Part shown: piece after piece, positions 7,272 through 13,508 of the stretch
Numbering within the stretch: the first letter of the stretch is position 1
Layout: every line of letters begins with the position of its first letter
Assembly: GCA_024274695.1 (NCBI GenBank)
Contig: JAJSAI010000018.1
Span: 1-23,452 of the forward strand
Direction of reading: 5' to 3'
DNA: 23,452 nucleotides
Source: an archaeon
GTDB taxonomy: Archaea > B1Sed10-29 > JAJSAI01
Made by a program: the position numbers and the translations under genes
Notes under the pieces: generated by a model
The model's database searches: none
The model's input: the letters and a program-made list of their open reading frames with translations, nothing else
Told to the model about the DNA's origin: nothing

Positions 7272-8471
7272 TTATCTTGATCTAATCCAATCCCATGTTA
7301 TGCTGTTAGCCCAGTCTTCAAATCTCTTAAACATGTGTTGAGGGTACCAGTTTATCTCTTTTCCGGCTCTGAGAATGTCTGGAACAAACTCTTTTATGCG
7401 AATGAACCACTGGGGTACTGGAATAAGTTCTACGGGCGTCCTGCATGTTGCTCTCTCAGCGTGTACTAACACATTATGAGTGTATGGTTCTACTTTTACA
7501 AGGTATCCGTCCCTCTTAAGTTTTTCAGCAACTTTTTGCCTTGCTTCCTCCGCTGAAAGTCCTGCAAACTCTTGTCCAAGGTCAGTAAGTTTGCCTTCCT
7601 TGTCTATGAGAGAGTATATTGGAAGATTGTATTCTCTTTGGAGTATTACGTCCATTTCATCCCCGAAGGTACATAGATAAACGGCACCTGTTCCAAATTC
7701 CCTGTCCACTCTTTCATCGGCGATTATTGGAACACTTCTGTTGACATAAGGCACCACCGCTTTTTTCCCGACCAGGTGAGTATACCTCTCATCTTCCGGG
7801 TGAACGAATATCGCCACGCACGCATACAAGAATTCTGGACGGGTTGTTGCGATGGTTATCTTGTCCTTATCCCCGTTGGCGATTGGGAATTGTATATACC
7901 ATAGATGCCCAGGCCTTTCTTCATACCCTACTTCTGCTTGTGCTAGTGCAGTTCCACACTTGGGACACCATAGTACTGGTGCTTCACTTCTGTAGATAAG
8001 ACCCTTGTTGAAAAACTCCAACAGTGAGTACTGCACGAGAGATCTGTACTCTGGGGTGTGTGTCTCGTAATATTGGTCCCAGTCAGCAGAATATCCTAAC
8101 TGAACATACTGCTTTTTCATTTTCTTAATTGCTTTTTCAGTCCAGTCAATACAAGTCTCTATAAACTGTTGTCTATCCTCTTTTTTGACTCCATACTCAC
8201 TTTCTACCTTGAGCTCTGTGGGAAGGCCATGACAATCGAATCCAACAGGAAAGAGCACAGAGTAACCTCTCATTCTTTTGTACCTTGCTATAAAATCAAT
8301 CCAAGTATGATTCAACGCGTGACCCATGTGCAAGCTTCCAGATGTGAAGGAAGGAGGGTTGTCTATACTATAAACAGGTTTATCTGTATCCGGATCAAAC
8401 TTGAAGAGAGATAGTTTTTCCCATTTTTCTTGCCATTTCTTTTCCGTTTGCTGAGGGTTATACCGGGGCAT
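7272..8471 (-). CDS. ValRS N-terminal half: catalytic HMGH segment plus editing domain
   Basis: This 399-residue open frame is the upstream part of the interrupted valS. It holds the HMGH half of the Rossmann fold, the CP1 editing domain and the return strand up to W-D-W-I-R-S-R, and ends at the TAA at 7272-7274. It has its own GGTGA ribosome binding site, and a TATA-like tttttaaaac on the complement at about 8503-8513. If translated alone it would lack the KMSKS loop and the anticodon-binding domain and could not charge tRNA by itself. It might retain editing activity; that is speculation. Confidence 0.6.
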   Translation of the reverse strand: MPRYNPQQTEKKWQEKWEKLSLFKFDPDTDKPVYSIDNPPSFTSGSLHMGHALNHTWIDFIARYKRMRGYSVLFPVGFDCHGLPTELKVESEYGVKKEDRQQFIETCIDWTEKAIKKMKKQYVQLGYSADWDQYYETHTPEYRSLVQYSLLEFFNKGLIYRSEAPVLWCPKCGTALAQAEVGYEERPGHLWYIQFPIANGDKDKITIATTRPEFLYACVAIFVHPEDERYTHLVGKKAVVPYVNRSVPIIADERVDREFGTGAVYLCTFGDEMDVILQREYNLPIYSLIDKEGKLTDLGQEFAGLSAEEARQKVAEKLKRDGYLVKVEPYTHNVLVHAERATCRTPVELIPVPQWFIRIKEFVPDILRAGKEINWYPQHMFKRFEDWANSITWDWIRSR

Positions 8472-8493
8472 GTTCTTTCACCACTTAACGATA

Positions 8494-9789
8494 TCAGATA
8501 AAATGTTTTAAAAATTTGTGGACATTAGTTATGTAGTTATATCTTTTTAAAACAGTATTGTACCCTTCTTTTTTAATCTTGATTTGTGTTTCATCGTTCA
8601 AATTTAGAGCATGGATAAAAACATCAGCAGTTTCTTCAGAATACTGATTATACAAAAAGCCGTCTTTCCCATGGGTTATTTGCTCAGACAAACCATCTAC
8701 ATTTGAGGCAACGCATACACCGCCCTTATCCCGACACCAAATTCTAACTTCTGCGCACACCAGCCCAAAAGGCTCTGAAATTGATGGGATGACTATTAGT
8801 TTAGTATTTTTCCATTGACATAATCCAACCAATTCTTTTTTAGGTATCTTGAATGGAATAATAACTCCTCTTAATTTTAGCTTTTTAAACAAAAATTTTA
8901 AAAGATCCAAGTTTGGTTGATATCGCGTTGACTGATGTGCTATTAGCACAAAAAAGAGGTCTTTTTCTTTTTTTTGAATTTTTTGCCACAAATACAATAA
9001 TTGTTCAAATCCTTTATATTTTTCTGCCCTTCCAAAACTTATGATTACTTTGGAGTGTAATGGGATTTTATACTTTAATAATATTCTTTTTGTTTCCCTT
9101 TCTGGAATTGTAATCATTTCATTTTCAGGGATTACTCCATTTATGAGGTCTACTGCTTTTTTTCTGTCGAGTCCGTAGTCACTTATCAAATGCTTTTTCA
9201 TGAAATTGCTTATACAACCGATGTACACGTTATCGTAAAAGTTTGCTAGGTCAATACCTCCCTTTTCCCATTTGAAACGTATTGGGTCATGAGGTTTTCC
9301 CGCACGTTCTTGATTTAGTCCTGTACTATGAGGTACCCATACGATTGTAGCGTTCTTTATTTTGCTTTTAATTCGTGGCGCCTGCCTTAAGAAGTAGTAC
9401 CCTGCGTATGCATAGGGTGTGTCAAAAAGGAGGTCTAATGTCTCTTTGTCATGTCTGAAGTTGTTTAGCATTATCGATGCAGAGGAGAGAGAACTTGCGT
9501 TCCATTGAGTTAACGAACCGTATTGAAAGGTCCCTTCAGAACCATCGGATACAAAGTAAATCTGGCCGCCGTATTTTGATGTCACTTTTTGGGCTCTTTT
9601 AAGATATCTAGTATTGTATCCTAATGCACCTTTTTTTAGTGAGGGTGTTACAATGTTAAATTTTAAAGAAGCACTAATCCTAGAATGAAGGATCTGCATT
9701 ACACCAATAAATGATCTTGTAATAGTCCCTACACCACAATAACAACTCTCAATACCGTCATAGGTGTGTAAGAATAAATGTTTCATCAT
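8494..9789 (-). CDS. Glycosyltransferase, GT-B fold, family-4-like
   Basis: This 431-residue protein has the GT-B layout. An N-terminal domain carries a G-V-G-T turn at 19-22. The C-terminal nucleotide-sugar domain shows S-F-G-R-A-E-K-Y-K-G-F at 251-261 and S-I-S-E-P-F-G-L at 336-343, the E-x-F-G motif of GT4/GT5 enzymes. A later stretch, S-N-V-D-G-L-S-E-Q, fits the usual end of the donor site. Cytoplasmic sugar transfer is expected; donor and acceptor cannot be told. The sequence is AT-rich. It lies 22 bases upstream of valS on the same strand and is divergent from the radical SAM gene. Two ATGs (9789 and 9786) are possible starts. Confidence 0.85.
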   Translation of the reverse strand: MMKHLFLHTYDGIESCYCGVGTITRSFIGVMQILHSRISASLKFNIVTPSLKKGALGYNTRYLKRAQKVTSKYGGQIYFVSDGSEGTFQYGSLTQWNASSLSSASIMLNNFRHDKETLDLLFDTPYAYAGYYFLRQAPRIKSKIKNATIVWVPHSTGLNQERAGKPHDPIRFKWEKGGIDLANFYDNVYIGCISNFMKKHLISDYGLDRKKAVDLINGVIPENEMITIPERETKRILLKYKIPLHSKVIISFGRAEKYKGFEQLLYLWQKIQKKEKDLFFVLIAHQSTRYQPNLDLLKFLFKKLKLRGVIIPFKIPKKELVGLCQWKNTKLIVIPSISEPFGLVCAEVRIWCRDKGGVCVASNVDGLSEQITHGKDGFLYNQYSEETADVFIHALNLNDETQIKIKKEGYNTVLKRYNYITNVHKFLKHFI

Positions 9790-9800
9790 ACTTCAACTCT

Positions 9801-9863
9801 TTACTATATTTCAAATATCATTTACTATTTGAATGTATAACTGAAAAGTTATAATTAAATATA
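9801..9863. promoter_or_regulatory. Divergent promoter region with an 8-bp inverted repeat
   Basis: Between the glycosyltransferase and the radical SAM gene, TTCAAATA (9810-9817) and TATTTGAA (9826-9833) form perfect arms around an eight-base spacer. On the minus strand the left arm overlaps a gaaatatag TATA-like element about 20 bases before the glycosyltransferase ATG. On the plus strand ttaaatata (9855-9863) would start a leader that contains the GAGGT site at 9891-9895. The repeat could be an operator covering the minus promoter. Confidence 0.4.
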
Positions 9864-9901
9864 GCTTAAATGTACAATCAATAGCATCCCGAGGTTAAAT
9901 A

Positions 9902-11314
9902 ATGGAAAAAGAGTTTGACATTGTTTTTATTGACCCACCAAAAGTGATACTGGGTCTTCCGGAAGAAGGCAGGTCTGGGTCGTTTTTTACTTCAGAAACA
10001 GTAAAGATAAATGCAATAAACATAGGGGTTCTTAGCTTGTTTTCTTATCTTTCTTCGAAAGGTTTTAGTTGTAAGATACTGAATTTTTCAGAAGACTCTG
10101 ATTTTTCTAACGCCAAGCGTGAAATAGAAAAAATACGAGCATCCTACTTTGGGATCGGATCTCAAAGTGGTTTCGATTACCTTGAAACCCTAGAGTTGGC
10201 CCGTTTAATCAAAGAAAGTAATCAGGACAGTAAAGTGGTTATTGGAGGGCAGCATGCCGGACCCTTGGAGGAGATACCTCTGAAAGAGTCTAGAGATATT
10301 GACATCGTAGTAAAATTTGAAGGAGAGTACGTTTTAGAGGATATTCTTAAAGGAAAACTTCTTAGAGAGATTCCTGGAATTGTTTATAGAAAAGGAAATA
10401 AAATCGTGAATAATAACGGAAGATATGATCCAGTCAACATAAATGAACTTCCGTTTCTTGAATATGAAGGTTACCCAAATTATAAAAAGTACACGCCTGT
10501 CGTTGAAGAAAGTAGGGGTTGTCCCTACGGTTGTAAATATTGTACAAGCAACTGGGTGAATAAAAGACAGGTTTCAATAAAAAAACCAGAGAGATTTCTT
10601 GAAGAGATGGAATATTGCATTAGCATCTATGGTACAAAAGTAAGCTACGCGGTAAATGCGTGTACGTATGGTATGAACCCTGATTATGGAAAAAAGATTG
10701 CGATTGGTATGAAAAAATTTAATGTGAAATGGTCCTCAGAGTTTAGAGTAGATTCTCCTTGGGAAGTATATATTGATGAACTTTTGGACTCTAATTATGA
10801 AGTAGTCAATGTGGGGATGGAATCTGCGAGTCCAGAGGTTTTAATAAATATGGGGAAAACTAGAGACCCTGCGTATTACATTGGTAAAACTAAAAAACTT
10901 ATACAAAGAGTTATCAAAAGTGATGCTGTTCTCAGAGTAAATTTTATGTTTTATGCAGGGGAAACACTTAAGACAGTAAAGGAAACTCTTTCATTTTTAA
11001 TGTCTAATCCTGAAATAGATGCCATACTCTATTCTCCAGTAATAGTACTCCGTAACACTCCCCTCATGGAAAATTTTGACTTTTTTAAAAGAAAATATGG
11101 TGCTCGATATGCTAAAATAGAAAGTTGGACATCTAGACATCTTTATCCGATTCATCCCTCCAGATACTTTACTTTTGAAGAATCAATGATTCTCTCATCT
11201 CTATTCGAAAGGATTTTTAGTGACCCAGAATCATGGTGTACTGCTCAAAAATATGAAATTCACCAAACCGAAGAGGATATTCTAGCATTAAAAAGGGTAC
11301 ATTTTAATGAATAA
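9902..11314 (+). CDS. Radical SAM protein with N-terminal B12-binding-like domain
   Basis: This protein has 470 residues. Residues 1-150 resemble a cobalamin-binding Rossmann domain (V-F-I-D-P-P near the start, V-V-I-G-G-Q-H-A-G at 112-120, then F-E-G-E-Y). The radical SAM core follows, with the 4Fe-4S cysteines C207-x3-C211-x2-C214 in S-R-G-C-P-Y-G-C-K-Y-C. Later V-G-M-E-S-A and N-F-M-F-Y-A-G-E-T segments are typical of the SAM barrel. The class includes methylases and cyclases of unactivated carbon; the substrate here is unknown. GAGGT lies six bases before the ATG at 9902. The gene overlaps the deacetylase-like gene by eight bases, so a role in glycan or lipid tailoring is suggested by context only. 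Confidence 0.88.
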   Translation: MEKEFDIVFIDPPKVILGLPEEGRSGSFFTSETVKINAINIGVLSLFSYLSSKGFSCKILNFSEDSDFSNAKREIEKIRASYFGIGSQSGFDYLETLELARLIKESNQDSKVVIGGQHAGPLEEIPLKESRDIDIVVKFEGEYVLEDILKGKLLREIPGIVYRKGNKIVNNNGRYDPVNINELPFLEYEGYPNYKKYTPVVEESRGCPYGCKYCTSNWVNKRQVSIKKPERFLEEMEYCISIYGTKVSYAVNACTYGMNPDYGKKIAIGMKKFNVKWSSEFRVDSPWEVYIDELLDSNYEVVNVGMESASPEVLINMGKTRDPAYYIGKTKKLIQRVIKSDAVLRVNFMFYAGETLKTVKETLSFLMSNPEIDAILYSPVIVLRNTPLMENFDFFKRKYGARYAKIESWTSRHLYPIHPSRYFTFEESMILSSLFERIFSDPESWCTAQKYEIHQTEEDILALKRVHFNE

Positions 11315-12053
11315 ACCCAACACCACAGTATACAAAGAAATTCACCAGAAGGATTTTGTCGAGAGAGAAATGCAGCCCTCTTCATTCATTAGAATAGATG
11401 ATGTTGGAATAAGTAATGATCGTCTTTCTGATCTCTTAGAAGTTATAGAAAAAAATTCTGCAAAAGCAATTTTAGGGATAATCCCCACAAGAGTAAATGA
11501 AGAGTTGCGTGATCTCCTTTCTACGTTTAAATGCATAGAAATCGCACAACATGGTTATACTCACAGTCAACTTCTACCGCCGGGAGAGGAAAAAGGAGAA
11601 TTCTCCGAAACTCTCCCAATTCACGAGAATGAGCGGAGACTAGACAAAGGCTGGGAAATAATCTGCAGAAACTTTAAACCTAAACACAAAACATTTATTC
11701 CTCCATGGCACACTCTCCCACCAATAAAATCTCTTTTACAAAAAAACTATGAGTTGTTTTCATCTTACGGAAATAAATTCAAAGTATATTCTAATGGGAG
11801 CAGGTACATCCTTTCTGCTCCTGTAAACTTAGACCCTGTAAAGGACTATGCTTTAAAAAAGTTTTATCCTACAAAGGCTATTTGTTCATCGATTGATGAA
11901 GTTGTTGCTCGCTATGGGTATGTTGGTTTCCTATTACATCCTAATTACCTGCCCGAAAACAATCTTAATGAGATAGATCAAATAATTCAATATATAATCT
12001 CGAAATATCCCGTTTCATTTTTCTCTGAAATCTTAAAGGAGGGGAAGCAGTGA
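11307..12053 (+). CDS. Polysaccharide-deacetylase-like (NodB/CE4) hydrolase
   Basis: This 248-residue protein has the NodB motifs in order: I-D-D at 30-32 (the catalytic-base and metal aspartates), H82-x3-H86 in A-Q-H-G-Y-T-H, and F-I-P-P-W-H near 131-136 as the third motif. A late H-P-N-Y segment may be motif 5. The family removes N-acetyl or similar acyl groups from sugars using a divalent metal. No signal peptide is seen, so it probably works in the cytoplasm on a sugar or lipid-linked precursor. The ATG at 11307 sits inside the end of the radical SAM gene, with AAGGG nine bases upstream. Its stop overlaps the next gene by four bases. Confidence 0.8.
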   Translation: MNKPNTTVYKEIHQKDFVEREMQPSSFIRIDDVGISNDRLSDLLEVIEKNSAKAILGIIPTRVNEELRDLLSTFKCIEIAQHGYTHSQLLPPGEEKGEFSETLPIHENERRLDKGWEIICRNFKPKHKTFIPPWHTLPPIKSLLQKNYELFSSYGNKFKVYSNGSRYILSAPVNLDPVKDYALKKFYPTKAICSSIDEVVARYGYVGFLLHPNYLPENNLNEIDQIIQYIISKYPVSFFSEILKEGKQ

Positions 12054-12898
12054 AGCCAGATATCTCTGTTATTATTAAAAACTATAACCATGAAAAGGAG
12101 CTAGCTGCATTACTAGCCTGCTTAGAAAACCAGACTAAAAGATCATTTGAGATCATCATCGGCGACGATGGATCTTCAGATAACAGTAAAAAAGTTGCTC
12201 TACAGCACATGAAACAATCCAACTTATCCTACACTCTTTTCTGTCAAGAGGATAAAGGCTTTAGGCTCAGCACTCTCATAAATAACTGCATTTCTTTCAG
12301 TTCTGCTGATAAATTGATTCTTCTTGATGCAGATATGCTCGTCGGACGCACATTTGTTGAAGAATACTTAAATCAATTCAAAAGAAATAAAAAAAGTATT
12401 CTTTGTGGAAAGATACTGTATATAAAAACAGAATTTGTTGAAAAAATACTAAAAGATCCTTTAAAATATATTGACAAGTTGAGTCCCTTCCTTTTTAATA
12501 AGGAAGATTCGAGGATAATCAGATTCAACAACGTTGCTCCTTATAAAAAAGTGTGGGGAGGGAATGTTGGTCTTTATAAAAAAGCAGTAATGGGAATAGG
12601 TGGGTTTGATGAAGAATTCACAGAGTGGGGTGGAGAGGACACCGATCTGGGGTTTAGATTAATGCGACTAGGGTATTCAATAAAACTTCTGGACGATTGT
12701 ACTTCATATCATTTAGGGGCAGATTTTCCCCCATTAAAAGAGACATTAAACAGAGGGGGAGTTAAACTTTTTGAAAAAAAGTTACAGTCTAATGAAGGAA
12801 TTGTGCGGAATGAAAATCCTCCGGAATACGACGAGATATTAAGGGTATACACTAATAGAAGAGACAAGATAAAATGGTGGCGTTCCTCTTTGATTTAG
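12050..12898 (+). CDS. Family 2 glycosyltransferase, GT-A fold
   Basis: This 282-residue protein opens with I-S-V-I-I-K-N-Y-N-H, followed by D-D-G-S-S-D at 39-44 and the metal-binding D-A-D at 93-95. Near 170-200 are W-G-G-N-V-G and E-W-G-G-E-D-T-D-L-G, the acceptor-side motif shared with galactosyltransferase-like (7C) GT2 enzymes. There is no membrane segment. The start is GTG at 12050, sharing GTGA with the upstream stop and preceded by a strong AAGGAGGGG at 12037-12045. The 3' end overlaps the HAD gene by 25 bases. The product is probably an inverting transferase that extends a surface or lipid-linked glycan. Confidence 0.9.
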   Translation: MKPDISVIIKNYNHEKELAALLACLENQTKRSFEIIIGDDGSSDNSKKVALQHMKQSNLSYTLFCQEDKGFRLSTLINNCISFSSADKLILLDADMLVGRTFVEEYLNQFKRNKKSILCGKILYIKTEFVEKILKDPLKYIDKLSPFLFNKEDSRIIRFNNVAPYKKVWGGNVGLYKKAVMGIGGFDEEFTEWGGEDTDLGFRLMRLGYSIKLLDDCTSYHLGADFPPLKETLNRGGVKLFEKKLQSNEGIVRNENPPEYDEILRVYTNRRDKIKWWRSSLI

Positions 12899-13497
12899 AA
12901 GGTACCTTAGTTTTTGCACGCCATGTACACATTTCTGCTACAATGTACTCTCTTTCAAAAAAGAAACTCTCCTTTAAAGGATTCAAGTCATATCCAGGCG
13001 TAGATTACCCCACTCTAATTAAAAAAAACTATCCTCAACTACAAGATGAAGACCTTGAAGAAATAATAGCCAACGAAATAGAATATTTTGTTAAGAATGT
13101 TTCCAAAGTTATCCTTTTTAAGGACACTATTCCCACATTAAAAGAGATATATAAAAAAATTCCAATCGGTTTGGTGACAAATGAATACGAACAAGAGGTA
13201 AATGCGATATTAACTAATTTTAAATTATCAAAATTTTTCAAAAAAGTTTATTACTACAAAAAAGGGTCTCCAAAGAATTTCCAAACTCTAAGTGATTTTT
13301 CAAAGCGTGTTTCTTGTCCTATCCCAAAAATATGCGTAGTAGGGGACACCAATAGCGATGTTCTTTTTGCAAAAAAATATGGTTTGGAATGTTATGTAGT
13401 GGAAAGGTTTAAAGGAAATAAGATTGTAGAGTATGAAAGAATACACTTTATAAAAACTCTGCTGGATTTAATCGATATTTCATCCTCTGGACTTTGA
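12874..13497 (+). CDS. HAD-superfamily hydrolase, phosphatase-like
   Basis: This 207-residue protein has HAD motif I as F-D7-L-E9-G-T-L, motif II T102 in L-V-T-N-E, K134 in the motif III position, and motif IV G-D158-T-N-S-D162. A helical cap lies at about 20-85. Most sugar-phosphate or nucleotide phosphatases of this type have Asp, not Glu, two residues after the nucleophile, so E9 is unusual. The gene begins 25 bases inside the glycosyltransferase and ends 11 bases before the ileS start. In context it may dephosphorylate a sugar phosphate for the island pathway; this is inference. Confidence 0.82.
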   Translation: MVAFLFDLEGTLVFARHVHISATMYSLSKKKLSFKGFKSYPGVDYPTLIKKNYPQLQDEDLEEIIANEIEYFVKNVSKVILFKDTIPTLKEIYKKIPIGLVTNEYEQEVNAILTNFKLSKFFKKVYYYKKGSPKNFQTLSDFSKRVSCPIPKICVVGDTNSDVLFAKKYGLECYVVERFKGNKIVEYERIHFIKTLLDLIDISSSGL

Positions 13498-13508
13498 AGG
13501 TGGTATTA

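Larger units (their letters stand above)
6045..8471 (-). pseudogene. valS: Valyl-tRNA synthetase interrupted by one in-frame TAA
   Basis: Read through, this is an 808-codon archaeal-type ValRS. It has the Rossmann HMGH motif at 48-51, G-F-D-C-H-G-L-P, the CP1 editing domain with T-T-R-P-E, a zinc-like W-C-P-K-C, D-C-W-V-D-S-S-I-T-P, R-P-Q-G-Y-D-I-I-R-T-W, a KMSKS-equivalent K-M-D-K-S near 534-538, and a normal C-terminal anticodon-binding domain. Codon 400 (7272-7274) is TAA, between I-R-S-R and R-V-Y-G-T-P-I-P. ValRS normally has Gln there, so one C-to-T change explains it. No other lesion is visible. It could be a recent pseudogene, a read error, readthrough, or a split enzyme. GGTGA lies six bases before the ATG at 8471. 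G+C is intermediate (27/60 at 7501-7560). Confidence 0.85.

Noticed and set aside
7272-7274. TAA reassigned to Gln in this organism
   Set aside because: Other genes here, including proS, the thermosome and the radical SAM gene, end normally at TAA, and TAA is not found inside other conserved genes, so a general recoding is not supported.
5399-8471. Restriction-modification system
   Set aside because: Only the methyltransferase is recognisable; the adjacent genes are valS and a glycosyltransferase.
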